Source of the DNA: Paraspadella gotoi
Lineage: Eukaryota; Chaetognatha
Direction of reading: 5' to 3'
DNA length: 64,000 nucleotides
Assembly: GCA_051294375.1 (NCBI GenBank)
Contig: CM119266.1
Span: 18,098,087-18,162,086 of the forward strand
Shown: positions 9,521 through 21,649 of the stretch, piece after piece
How the letters are laid out: each line of letters opens with the position of its first letter
Numbering within the stretch: the first letter of the stretch is position 1
The notes under the pieces: model-generated
What the model was told of the DNA's origin: nothing
Database searches by the model: none
What the model saw: the letters and a program-made list of their open reading frames with translations, nothing else
Made by a program: the position numbers and the translations under genes

Positions 9521-10519
9521 CTTTCCTAAAAAAATATAATTTTGCAATAATACATGGTCTAAAACGTGATAATTTGATAAATATCTATTTATTATATTAC
9601 ACTAAATTTTTCCCTCTGCAAAATAAAGACTACTTTTTGTGAGAATAACTTCGTTGCCGTCCGGAATAAAATTCGATAAAAAAAAAATAAAAAAAAAACA
9701 AAAGACAAATGGAATCAATTTTAAGGGTTTTTTTCTTTTCTTTTGTTGAGACAACTGTCCCCTTAATCATATGGGAATTAAGGGAAAATCTTAAGGGAAT
9801 CGAATCACAACAAAATTTTAATTTCGCTTGAATTTTCCCTTTTTAAAAGTTTATTGGTTAGAAAGAAAAAAAGGAGGAAAAAGGGAAGGAAGGAGATTGA
9901 GAAATGAAGAAGAAGAAAGGAGAAGAAAGAATAGTTTAAGAAAAAATAGAATTAAAAGAGAAAAAGGAATTTAGTAGAAAAAAATAAAAAAATATAAGAC
10001 ATAAAATATTAGAAACCGAAAAGATAACATTAAAAGAATTGAAGGAGAGAAATAATGTGAATACGATGGAAGGAGATGGAAGGAGATGGAAGGAGATAAG
10101 GAAGGAGACGAAGAAAGAGTAAAAAAATATTAAATCTCTTGAGACTCATTAAAATTTCATTCCATCACCCAAATTTGTGAGATGAAAAAAAAGAGAACAA
10201 AAACTAAAAAAAGAGGTAAAGAAGAAGAGAGAAAATTGAAAAAAATTGAAAAGACTCATTTAATTTACAATATTATCTTCAACATGACGAACGGTTTTTT
10301 TTTACAACGGGTTCGTAAATTTAATTTTGACTCTTTGAGTATCTCATTATCAGAAACAATTTTAACTCATTCTAATTGTACGATAAATTTGGTCTTTTTT
10401 CACATTTAAAACATTTGGGGAATACCCAGAGTTTCTCTAATTCAGAGAATTTACATATTAGCCCAACGACTATTATGAACGTTTAGTGTTGTGATCTTCT
10501 CATAGAGAACAGAATTTCT

Positions 10520-10559
<40 letters not shown>

Positions 10560-11507
10560 ATAAATCTCATAGAAAACAGAATCTCGATCAATTGGGTCAC
10601 TTCCGGTCACTCGGCACTCGCAGTCACGAGACGATATCAAGACAGAATGGTATTTCGACCAGAAAGTCATTTGGATTTTTTAAGCAATTTTTTTTTCTTC
10701 AACTTTGATAAAGGTATTTATATTGAAGCACAATAGATGTGTTGAGGTGGAATAGAATCCATTATCATGTTCATTGTTCATTCGCTAATTCTTGATAACA
10801 AATGTCAGCTAATAATCAAAAGTATTTATGCTCCTAAATATTATCATTGTTTCTCTCTTCAGAAAAAAACGCGATTCTTTTCTTCCACGATTCCAACTTT
10901 TGCGTCAGCGCGAATGAACATGTCACTCGGTGACGCCTCTAGCGACAAGGAAGAAAACTGAGGGGAGAAGCGAGAGAACAAATGAACAGTCGAATAAAAG
11001 ATGGAAAGAAAAACAAGTTTTGCTGCGATTTGATTAGAAGAACTTATGAATTGAATGAATACTAGATGTTTGGGCAATTTTGGTGTCTCAAATAAAAAGG
11101 ATGGCTTTTTACATCTGTCAAATTGATGTAAACATAATAATAAATTTCACTTACTTTTCCCCCAAGAAAACCGGCAAGATTTTTCCAATGCTTAAAATGA
11201 TCGCGGCGAGAAGTATTTAAAGTCGTTGATCGCAAACGACAGCGACGCTTTGTGAGAAGTTTGCGAACTAGAATTAAAAAAAAGAACAAGAAATTTGTTT
11301 AATTCTAAATAATAATCAAACTCGGAAAATAGACGGTGAAAACTGAACAAAGCGTCATGATTTCTCACAGGAAAAAAAATCAATTAACAGACAAGTCACA
11401 AACCGTGGAGCTATGTCATATTCGCTTTCTTTCACGGAAATAAAAACCTTACAAGGAGATATTTTATAACCAGATGGGCAAGAGGAAGAATAAAAAAAAA
11501 CAGAAAA

Positions 11508-11510
<3 letters not shown>
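9517..11510. other. Non-coding stretch with simple repeats
   Basis: A purine-rich segment occupies 9,860-10,130 and includes a GGAAGGAGAT triplet at about 10,067-10,097. A (CAAT)n tetranucleotide tract is at 10,520-10,558. No splice-flanked coding segment is recognised. Short open frames here have no family resemblance. Confidence 0.5.

Positions 11511-11572
<62 letters not shown>
11511..11572. repeat. (GA)n microsatellite
   Basis: About 62 bp of uninterrupted GA. Confidence 0.95.
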
Positions 11573-11576
<4 letters not shown>

Positions 11577-12542
11577 TACACGTGTGCACCAGAAGAGGAT
11601 CCATTTCGAAAAATCGATCTACTCAATAAAATGGGAGAGAAAATGGGGGAGATATGATTTTGTGAGGGGGAGGAGGGGGGGAAAGTGGGTGGCGGGGGTG
11701 AGGGAGTTAGGGAAAGGTCTTGAAGTAAGGGTGAGAAAATCTTGATGGCTAAATCTCAGATTTACATCATTTTTCTTTTCCTTTTTTTCTTTTTCATTTT
11801 CTTTATCCCTTTCTTTACACTTACTTTCTTATTCTCTTTCTCTCTTGTTAAGAGATTGCAAACCAATCTTTAAATTTTTTTTACTCTAGCGGCCGTCCAA
11901 AAAAAATTTTAATTGAGACTAAAATTTGAGAATTCTGCAACATCCGGTCAACAGATCTTATTCCTCCTCTTCCTCCTCCTCTTCCTCTTCCTCCTCCCTA
12001 TCGACTTCCTTTCCCCTGATAAATCGCAATTTATAAAATCTGACGCAAATTTTTGTCTTCAACGAGTCATAAACTTTACTGTTTAGGTTTAAAATCCTTT
12101 GTAAATACTTATTGAAAAAGCTTTCTGACTCTTGTTAATTATACCAGTAATTTAAAAATATTTTGGCCCTCAAGCGGAAAGAGAGAGAAAAACAAAATTA
12201 TATTGAGACATTGAAACAGCATTTTTCCAAATTATTGAAAATCTATTTCTTTTTCACGTCACTTAAAATGTGTGCCGACAATAATTCACTAAATTGCACA
12301 TTCATTCCCCCTCCATAGGCCCACCTTGCCCCCGGCGCTAACTCACGATATATTTCTCTCTCTCTCACTCTCCCTCTCTCTCACTCACTCACTCTCTCGA
12401 CCCCCTCATATCACATTCACCCATTCACACCCTGAGGGTGAAAGATTTTTAGGAGATCAAATCCTCTATACTACAAAAAAAACATGACGGAGTTCAAGTG
12501 AGGCTCGGTTTACGAAATTATCATCTTTCTAGCCTTTACTTT

Positions 12543-12543
12543 T

Positions 12544-12631
<88 letters not shown>
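12543..12631. repeat. (CTTT)n microsatellite, 89 bp
   Basis: A near-perfect CTTT tetranucleotide tract. The surroundings (11,573-13,980) are low-complexity purine- or pyrimidine-rich DNA with no recognised gene. The Lys/Glu/Arg-rich open frame at 12,795-13,154 is a translation of a purine-rich run. Confidence 0.9.
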
Positions 12632-13853
12632 TTTTACTCTTTTATTCCTTCCTTAATTGAACAAAAAATACTCAAATATTATATCTTAAAATACATTAAA
12701 TGTAAAAAGTAAAGTTGAAACTGTTCAGTGAAATATTATTATTATTATATTATTCCACTTCATTGATTGGGAAGCCAGGTTAATAAACTACAATGTGAGT
12801 GATGAAGGCCAGAAGATAGCTAATTTATTGCATGAATGGATAATTTTAAATTGGTTGTTCCAATTTAATGTAATGAATGTGGACCAAAAAAATGGGGAAA
12901 AAAGAAAATCGAAGAGGAAGAGCAAGAGGAGAAAGAAGAGGAGGAAGATGAAGAAAGATGAGGAGGAAGAAGAGAAGGAGGAGAAGAGCCCGAGGAAAGT
13001 CGCCCGCGGGTTTCTCAATTCTCAATATCTGGATTTCCCTTCCAGAATCTCACCATTTTTCACGAGAAGGATGAGGAGGAGGAAGAAGAGGAGGAGAAAG
13101 AGGACTGAAGGAGGTATGAAAGAAAAGGAGGAGGAGGAGGAGGAGGGGGAGTAGAAGGAGGATCTCATCATTTATGAAACGCGATACGTTGTTAGAAATT
13201 CCCACTTTTTGAGACGAGAGAGAAAAAAGAGAAAAGAAGGGAGGGTACTGAAAGAGAGAGAGGCAGAGAGAGAGAAAAAATTGTGTTTCAAATATTATAT
13301 AATATGGATTCAAAATCTGATTTGTTTCAATAGTTGTTAAAAATATTTGTCTTTATATCTTTTCATTTTTTTTCAATAATTTTTAATTTAGCCATTACTC
13401 GAAACTTATAATAAAATTTTTGTAGTATTTCATAATCATTCACAAGTTTTTTTTAGGGGTGGGTCGACGTGATAACCAAGAAGACGACGACGACGAAAAA
13501 GAAAAATATGAAATTAGTGAGAAAAAAATTCACAAAACTGACTAAAATAGGTATCAGGCTGCCATTTCCAAAAAAAAAAAAAAAAAAAAACTGACAAAAA
13601 GAGTAAAACTTTTTTTAAAAAAAAGGAAAAAAATTAAAGTTTGGGAGAAAAAAAGAAAAAAACGAAGACTCAACTTTGGGAAAATGAGAAAATAAAGAAA
13701 TTAAAAATGGAACAATAGAAAACTAGATCTCATAAAAGAGAAAAAATTATATAGTTTAAAGTAGTAAAAAGTGAAATTTAAAATTTAAATTATATCAAGG
13801 TTTGGGAAAAGTGAAAGGGAGAGAAAGGGGGAGGGAGGGAGAGAGAGAGAGAC

Positions 13854-13886
<33 letters not shown>

Positions 13887-13997
13887 ATTAAAAATTTTCT
13901 GGTGTGAAAGCAAGGAAGGAACATTCCTTCAGTGTTTCAACTCTTTTTAATTGAACCTCCCACGGAGAAGGATTGGCGAGGGAGAGATGGGAATAAA

Positions 13998-14419
13998 GCA
14001 GGAAAGGGAGAGAGAAGGAAGGGAGAGGGAAGGAAGGGAGAGGGAAGGAAGGGAGAGAGAAGGAAGGGAGAGGGTAGGAAGGGAGAGGAAGGAAGGGAGA
14101 GGGAAGGAAGGGAGAGGAAGGAAAGGGAGAGGAGAAAGAAGGGGAGAGGAGGAAGGGACGAGGGAAGGAAGGGAGAGGAGGAAGGGAGAGAGAAGGAAGG
14201 GAGAGGAAGAAAGGAGAGGGAAGGGAGAGAGAAAGGAGGGAGAGGGTAGAAGGGAGAGGAAGGAAAGGGGAGGGAAGGAAGGGGGAGAGGAAGGAAAGGG
14301 AGAGGGAGAAGGAAGGGAGAGGGAGGGAAAGGGAGAGGGAGGGAGGGAGAGGAGAAGGAAAGGAGAGGGAGGGAAAGGAGAAGGAAAGGAAAGGGAGAGG
14401 AAGGAATGGGAGAGGGACT
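13998..14419. repeat. Purine-only minisatellite, about 10-12-bp unit
   Basis: Some 420 bp of almost pure A/G on the + strand, built of units like GGAAGGGAGAG(GG) with only four or five pyrimidine interruptions. All frames remain open in both directions because the tract lacks stop codons, so the roughly 190-residue frames across it are not genes. Such mirror-like purine tracts can form triplex DNA (inference). Confidence 0.9.
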
Positions 14420-16020
14420 GAAAAAAAAGAGGTTGAGGAGAAAGAGAAGAAGAACAAAACCAAAGAGAAAAAGAGAAAATTGAAAGACAGACATCAAAAT
14501 CTAAGGCTTTTATTTTGTCTGTGCGAATTCTAAAACGCAATGTTTAAAACACATATTAAAACTAATAAAACAAAAGTTTAAAAATAAATAATAAACAATT
14601 ATTAAAAGAGAAAAAGATTTGTCTTTTACTGCACACGATGCGATATGAAATAAGAATTGAAAAAAAAAGAAAAAAAACCTTTTAGTATCATTTTTTTCCT
14701 TTTTCTTTTTTTTAGGCGATAATTTTGTGGCGAGAGATTTTTTTCCCTCAATTTTGGAATTTGGCCAAAACTGAGGACTCTTTTTAAAACTTTTTAATAT
14801 AAATCGTTTTAAGTATATAGAAACGTTAGGGAGGTTAGTTTATATCGTTTTTTAACGGGATATTATTTTCCTACAATGCATAAAAAACACTCTTATAGGT
14901 TATAGTAACGTAGTAACTATCATCAAATAATTTATTAACGCGGTTTTTTTTACAAATTCGTTCGCGCGAAAAAATTGTTTATCGCAAAATCTTCTCGATT
15001 CATTTCTGCCACACATTTCAGTTTTTGAGTCGCGATTTGGCGACTATATATACGGATATAATTTCAAATAATTTAATTTTAATATAAGATTACTCATAAA
15101 ATGACTAATTTTTTCCCCCTAATACTAATTGTAATAGAGCAGAGAAAATATGAGCCAAACAAAATACTAGGACGAACTGAATCATAGAGGGTAAAAAATA
15201 AAAGATCCATATGAGATTTGGGATTATAAATAAAAGTATTATCAAATATATATTAGCCACGCAAGTCGACAAAACTCTTCTCTTTTTTTTTGTTTTGCTT
15301 TTCTTCTCTTATCTTTTTTTATTCTTCATGTGTGGCAACGACGATTGAGATTGTCTAAGACGACGACGACGACGACCACGACGACTATGACGCGAATTTA
15401 TGAATCCATCGATTTTTTTTTTGGCAAAGAATCCTGGATTTTCTTCACGAAAGATAAAAGAGACAAACAATTTTTTTTTCTCTTTATCTATTTTTTAACA
15501 TTCATTTATTATCTTATTACTAATTTTTGTTGTTTTTTTTTAGATTATCTTTCATCACGATCTCATTTGGTAAAGTCACGTGTACAGAATCAAACAAACA
15601 AAAATGGATTCCAAAACCTAAAATTAGTGCGAAAGTTTTTAAAATCAATAACTTTAATTTAAAAATCAGGGCTCAAAACACCCACATTCGAATCCGATGT
15701 GATTACAACCTTTAAAACGAAGCAATAAATACTGACGAGACCTTTTAAATGATAAATTGTTTAAACCAAAACAAAAATTATAGAAAATGTCTACCGAATA
15801 AAAAAAAAAAAAAATCTTTCTCGAATCGAGAAATCGAATGTTCACTTTTTTCCCTCAAATTTCGATTTCCTTTTGTTTATTTTTTTTTTCTGACACCAAA
15901 TGATTTGGATTCATTCGTCTTCCTTCCCGACCATCATACGGAGATTGTGTCCGTCGCTCTTAACATCGCCCCGGTTCGCCTGTTCGGACCCTGACCCGGT
16001 TCGCATGCTCGGCTCTTTCG
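14420..16020. other. Non-coding AT-rich stretch
   Basis: Holds homopolymer runs and a GAC trinucleotide tract (15,358-15,388). No gene or RNA is recognised. A somewhat GC-richer patch at 15,925-16,030 leads into the TTAGG-like tract. Confidence 0.45.
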
Positions 16021-16044
16021 CTTCGAACCTTTCATATTTAATTC

Positions 16045-16160
16045 GGAATGAGGTTAGTTTGTAGGTTATAGGTTAGTGTTAGGGATTTAGTTAGAGGATT
16101 AGATTATGGGTTTGGAGTTAAGGATAGGGATCGGGTTATGGGTAATTAATAAGGGTTAAG
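16045..16160 (+). repeat. Degenerate G/T-rich, TTAGG-like tract
   Basis: Repeated GGTTAG, TTAGGG, TTAGAGGATTAG and GGGTTA words follow each other at irregular spacing. The arthropod telomere repeat is TTAGG (established), so this could be a decayed interstitial telomere-like tract, but it may equally be a simple G/T-rich sequence. Confidence 0.35.
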
Positions 16161-16617
16161 TTTTAAAGTTAAAATTACATTCATATATTAAGGAACAGAA
16201 ACGTCGCGATTTCGGATAGAGAACCAAGCAGCGAGCGAAACTTTTTTATTTGATGGGCTACGGAACCAAAGTGAAAGAAAATATAAATAAAAAGGAAAAC
16301 ATTAAAATTTACAAAAGATCAAAGTTTCTGTCCATTTCCGTTTTCTTTTTTTTTTTTTTTGAATCGCAAATTAAAAAGAAAGATTGTCTCCGGAAGTTGG
16401 TGACGGAACTTTATAGAGAATAGTTCGGTAAAAGGCGCACTGAAAGACAAAACAATAAAGTTTGCCTTCATGTGTTTAAATCCTTTTCTGGCGTTACGCG
16501 TTTTCTTACTAAATTTAAATTTCAACGTTGTATCGGTTTGAATGGCTATAATTTGTTGTTGATTTTAGTTGCGCCGCGAGTACTTGCGGAGCAACTCTAT
16601 TAGACACTTGAGGGTGG

Positions 16618-16905
16618 GTCGATTGGTATGTCTATCCGTTGGTCTGTCTCACTGACTTTCAAAATGCTTATAACTCGTTAACTTGGTTACTCTCTTGTAA
16701 TTTTTGCTGAAAACCTCGCGTCTAAGCGACTACTCGCATACCTTTTGTTTTTTTGTTTTTTTAAAGAAATCGTATAAAGAATAAAAGATGGAATTCCGAT
16801 ACAGCGCGAGTTCAATGCTTATTGGTAGTCACTTGATCACCCGGAAATTCACGTGATAAGACGGTCACTGCGGCGAAACTCATATTAATTACTGTTCTTG
16901 TTTTT
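16618..16905 (+). repeat. Dispersed repeat, copy 2
   Basis: Shares an ordered set of landmarks, in the same orientation, with 2,797-3,080 (see that entry). The block preceding it (TTGCGCCGCGAGTACTTGC, about 16,570-16,590) has no match at copy 1. Confidence 0.6.
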
Positions 16906-18062
16906 TTAGAATGAAGCTAGTCGCTTGCAGGTGATCGGAAATTTGGCGCTTTAGGGAAGAACGAAGGACCGGCCTAAGAATGAAAACCGCGCTTATTTGA
17001 AGTTTAGGCGCTAAAGTGAAGAGATGGAGAAAAAGAGGAGCTTTAAAAAGTCACCGCTTTACCAAAAGTGGATGTCAAGAATTTGAAAACAGAAAATGTT
17101 TGAAATTTGAAAAGAGGTTACTTCACTTGAGTGGATATGTGAATGGGAACGATGATGATGACGATGACGACGACGAAGACGACAACTGAGGCGAAATGTA
17201 TTCATAGCGGCTGATATATTGTTTTATCATTTAAATGAATAATTTTTAAATACAAAAATATTTTCAATAAAAAAAACTTAGCTTTATCGCAGTTATTTGA
17301 CGTTTTCAATTGATTTACTAAAAAATTGGGCTTGCCGTATTAAAAAATTATATATTTTACCATTAAATATATTAAATATAAAAAAAGATCCATTCTAGAG
17401 AAAAGTATGAAATTGATCTTAAATATTGGTTGTTTTTTTCAATATATCGACGATACTGAAGATTGACGAATGATGATGATGATGCTTAATTATATTTGAA
17501 AGTTATGAGAGAGAGAGAGAGAGAGACGTAAAATAATGTTTATGATGATATTAATGAGGATACCAATCTATGATTATAATCTCAGTAGTCTATTTTGTTG
17601 TTTTGTTTATCTTTAACCCCGTTAATCAACTGATCGATATCATCACCATGATCATCATCGTCATCATACTCATCATCATCATCTTCATCATTATCACCAG
17701 CATCTTCCTCATCATAATCATCATCATCGTCATCATCATCAACATCATCGTCCTCAGCCACAACTTAATACTCTGTCACTCATCGTCCTTCATAAACGCA
17801 GATGTTTTTTTCATTTTTCGGCAGCAAAATTTTGAAAAGTTAATCTAAAAAAAAAAGAACAAAAAGAAAAACAAGGATAATTTTTGTAAAACTAAATCAT
17901 TAATAATATCGTCGTACTATTTAACACATTTTTTTAAATGAGATTTGCGACAATGATGTTTAGTTATCAATGGATTCAACAGTTTTTAAAAAGAGAAGTA
18001 ATTAAAGATGAAGAATATTTGCACTTAAATCATAACTGTACATAAAATATCTCTAATTTAAG
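16906..18062. other. Non-coding stretch with GAT/GAC and CAT tracts
   Basis: A GATGATGACGATGACGAC tract lies at about 17,150-17,180 and a degenerate CAT/CATCAT region at 17,640-17,760. The Ile-rich open frame at 17,570-17,848 is a reading of the latter. No gene is recognised. Confidence 0.5.
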
Positions 18063-18121
<59 letters not shown>

Positions 18122-18122
18122 G
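18063..18122. repeat. (CAT)n microsatellite
   Basis: About 19 perfect CAT/ATC units. Confidence 0.95.
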
Positions 18123-18639
18123 CAACAACAACAACCGCTTTGTTCGAAAATTCATTCATCTTCCGTCATCGTCTGACACCAAAACTGATTCGTCTCCTTC
18201 CATCATCTGTAAGAGAGAGGCGTGGTCGCTTCTCAATTTCCCTTAGCTCCATCCCTCATCCCCTTTACATCTTCACTTACTTTCTCACTCCTATTCACTC
18301 TTTTTCTTTTTTTCTTCTGCTTTAAAGTAAAACAATACATTTCTCCCCATTTATCTGAAGATAAAAGTTCATAAGAATCCCACCCCAAAAGTTTCTCTAC
18401 GATCCTTTCACTATGTCTATTACTATGTTACTATCTACATATTACCATATACCTAGTATGAAAATTACATTATTAATTGTTTTATTATATTATACATACT
18501 ACATTAAAAAAAAATTATATTGCATTTTATGCAAATTTTAAATTCAATTATTTTTATTTATTGATTATTATTTAATTATTAATTTTATAATATTTATTAA
18601 TTCTCCTTCCCCTTCCTTTTCACACTTTCTATAATCTCT

Positions 18640-18808
18640 CTCTTTCTCTCTCTCTCATTTCTCTCTCTCTCTTCCTCTCTCTCTTCTCGTCTTTCTCTCT
18701 TCTCTCTTTTGTCCACTTGAGAAAAAAAAGAGAGTCTGTCATCACTTAAAAATCAAGAAGATTCGTAAAAAAGTAGCAATGACTCTTTTCTTTCTCTCTT
18801 CTCTTCTC

Positions 18809-18847
<39 letters not shown>

Positions 18848-18860
18848 GTCTTTCTCCTCC

Positions 18861-18892
<32 letters not shown>

Positions 18893-18900
18893 CTCTCGCA
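18640..18900. repeat. Interrupted CT-rich region
   Basis: Several CT microsatellite blocks are separated by short unique sequence, leading into the N gap at 19,004. Confidence 0.85.
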
Positions 18901-19003
18901 TTCTTGTTTTCCTTTTTTTTCTTTTTCCCTAAACTTTCATGCATCCATTATTCTTCTGAGATTCTTCATTTCCCATTGACTCTCAGTCTCTCACTTTCCC
19001 CCC

Positions 19004-19188
19004 NNNNNNNNNNNNNNNNNNNNNNNNNNNNNNNNNNNNNNNNNNNNNNNNNNNNNNNNNNNNNNNNNNNNNNNNNNNNNNNNNNNNNNNNNNNNNNNNN
19101 NNNNNNNNNNNNNNNNNNNNNNNNNNNNNNNNNNNNNNNNNNNNNNNNNNNNNNNNNNNNNNNNNNNNNNNNNNNNNNNNNNNNNNNN
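19004..19188. other. Assembly gap (185 N)
   Basis: A run of N flanked by pyrimidine-rich sequence on the left. The open frames running through it are artefacts. Confidence 0.99.
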
Positions 19189-19866
19189 TCTCACTTCTTT
19201 CCTTCCGTTTTCGTTAAATCAAAAACGGATTTTAAAGACTGTTTGACTTTGAGAAAAATGAAAATCACACTATCACTACGAACGAGAAAAAAGTTTGAAA
19301 TTCTTTTTATCATACCATCACATTAGTTATCAAGGCGTTTTGAGTTGTGTGAGCTTTTAAAATATTAGAAAGTAGTTTCTTTTTGACCAATCATCACAAA
19401 TCTTAGTTCCATGTTCGTAATGGTTAAAAATATGATAACTAACTCGGGTATTTTATTTTAGCGGACCAAACTTTCACCGTTATTGTTCATTTAAATATCT
19501 TGTGTGAATTACGAGTTCTTCATTCCCGAGTGCAAACTTGAAAAAGATCAGGTACAACCCATCGACCCAGGATACAAGAAAATACTTTTTTCTAAAGATT
19601 AAGCGATGTGGCTGTTATTATTTCAAACATTAGTTTATTAACGGAGATTCAATTATTTAATTTACAAAAGTTTAAAGAGTCTATAACAGTCAGCTTTCTA
19701 CTAATTGCTCAAAATCTGTGTACAGTAAATCAAATTCGACGTTTTGAATCGGATTTTTTCATCGGCTCAACTCTTAACACAACATTGTCGATTCAAGGCC
19801 CATCTGTACGACTTAACAATTAACAGTGTGAACAATAATATTTTTAAAAAGCGACTTCGGATGAAA

Positions 19867-19921
<55 letters not shown>

Positions 19922-20340
19922 GACGAGAAGATTGAAGCGAAGAAGAGGATGAATGTTCTAAAACTCTATGGAAGAAGAAAGAGAAAAAAAGAAGAGATGA
20001 GATGAGAAGAATTTAAACAAAGTGTTCTTTTAAAAAAGCACCACTTTTTGTATTATTAAAATTTTGTTAAATAATTTTCCAGCCTAAAATATAAAAGAAA
20101 TAATTTTTAAATAAATTATTAATTAAAATCAACGAATGGCCTCGTATTAAAAAAAAACGCTCACGAATAAATATTAGCTTTTTTTTCCTGTTTCCAATTA
20201 CGATAATAAAAAGAGGATAGAATCCGCCACTTTCACAATACTCTTCCTCTTCCCCCTCCTATTGATTTTAATTAATTCTTTTCTTCCTCCTCCCGCCAGA
20301 GTCGCGCGGCTTTCCTCTTCCTCTTCCTGCTCCTATTGAC
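19189..20340. other. Non-coding stretch upstream of FoxC
   Basis: Includes a CT microsatellite at 19,866-19,919. No exon is recognised. Confidence 0.5.
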
Positions 20341-21263
20341 TATAATTTCCTTTTTCGGTTTTGAAATGAAAAACGCGGCGGAATCGTCGTCGTCGTCGTC
20401 GTCATCGTCGTCATCAGCATCGCCTCTGTCGGAGCCTTCCCTTCATCTTCGTCATCGAAAAAACCCGGACGATCGATTTTCCCCCTTTTTTTGTCTCTCT
20501 CTCCCTCTCTCTTTCTCTGCCTTTCTCCACCGCCGACTCTCTCTCTCTCTGACTCAATCTCTCTCTCTCTCCTTCGTCCCAAAAAATATAAAAACCTGGA
20601 AATTTCTATAAAAAAAAAAAAGCGTTGAAAATTCGAGAGCGAGAGAGAGAGAATATTTTGTTGGCGAAAAAATACATATTATTTCAAAAAATACACAAAC
20701 ACCGTGGCTCGAAAAAAAGTAATCTGGTCTCCGTCGAAAAAATAAACAAATTTTCAGTTTAAAAAATACGAAATAAAACAAAATTAAAAAAAAACAAAAA
20801 AAAACGAAAAGAAAATATGAGGACGGAAATAAAAAAGGCGGAAATTATTGAAGGAAATGAGATATTATTTTAAGGTTTTTCGACAATATTTGACAAAAAA
20901 CACATCAAAGAGAAAATAAAAATAAAGCGGTGGTTAGAACTGATAAAAATAATACTATTTAAATAAATTCTACGCGGTGGTCGGAAATCCTTGGGGATTA
21001 AAAAAATTGAGCGTAATTTTTTAAAGCTTAAATGAAATGAAATGATTAATTATTAATGAAAAACGATTAATAAAGTAAAATCGTCCGTTTGACTTAACGA
21101 TAAAAGTATTTTCACTTTTCAATTAATTCCCGAATAAAAAAACTACATCTAAGAGTCCGCCTTTGAATCCGTCGCCGCCGCCACGGCAGCCGCTGCACGC
21201 CGACGCTGAACAACGCCGTCCGACGCCGTTGACGCGCGGCGTTCTTTCGTTCCGGCGTCGCAA
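20341..21263 (+). promoter_or_regulatory. Putative FoxC 5' flank / 5' UTR
   Basis: A GTC/Ser-codon tract (20,385-20,415) and CT blocks lie here. One TATA-like word (AATATAAAAACC, about 20,586) is present. The frame leading into the FoxC start is closed by TGA at 21,207. The transcription start cannot be located from sequence. The Ser-run open frame at 20,363-20,611 is most likely not a protein. Confidence 0.3.
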
Positions 21264-21649
21264 ATGCGTTTCTCGACGGACGCCGCTTCTTGTTTCGTTC
21301 CATTCCCGGCGCCGACCAACGCAGCAGCCGCCGCAGCAGCGACGCTTCCCGCCGCAGCCACCGCTCCTTATCCGCACTTACCCTCCACCGCCGCCGCTTC
21401 GCCCGCCACGCCTCGGTCCGCCTCACCCGCCTTTCCCTCACTTCCGGTCAGCCACGCCCTGTCGGCCATAGATTCTCTCGGCGCCATGAGTTCCTCCTAC
21501 GCCATGAACCCTCACGCCGCCGCAGCCGCAGCCATGAATCCGCACGCCGCCGCCGCCGCCGCCATGAACGTCTCCGCTCCCTCGTTTTCGTCCATGATGC
21601 CGGCGTCTTTGTGCGCCAGAGATCAGAACGCCGCCACCGCTTATTACAG
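21264..21649 (+). CDS. FoxC: FoxC exon 1
   Basis: 128 codons plus AG, beginning [10 protein letters not shown]. It is Ala-rich with the repeated words [12 protein letters not shown] and ends YY plus two bases of Arg, before donor GTTTGA. GC content is far above the flanks. The AG joins A of exon 2 to restore AGA (Arg). Confidence 0.85.

Noticed and set aside
13888-14540. Several overlapping open frames of 105-197 codons, Ser/Leu/Pro/Phe- or Gly/Arg/Glu/Lys-rich
   Set aside because: They are readings of the polypurine minisatellite, open in most frames because the tract has no stop codons.
17570-17848. Ile-rich 92-codon frame resembling a membrane protein
   Set aside because: It is a reading of degenerate CAT/ATC trinucleotide repeats.
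18063-18122. Regular short repeat that could suggest a CRISPR array or other spaced array
   Set aside because: Plain (CAT)n microsatellite with no spacers; the genome is eukaryotic.
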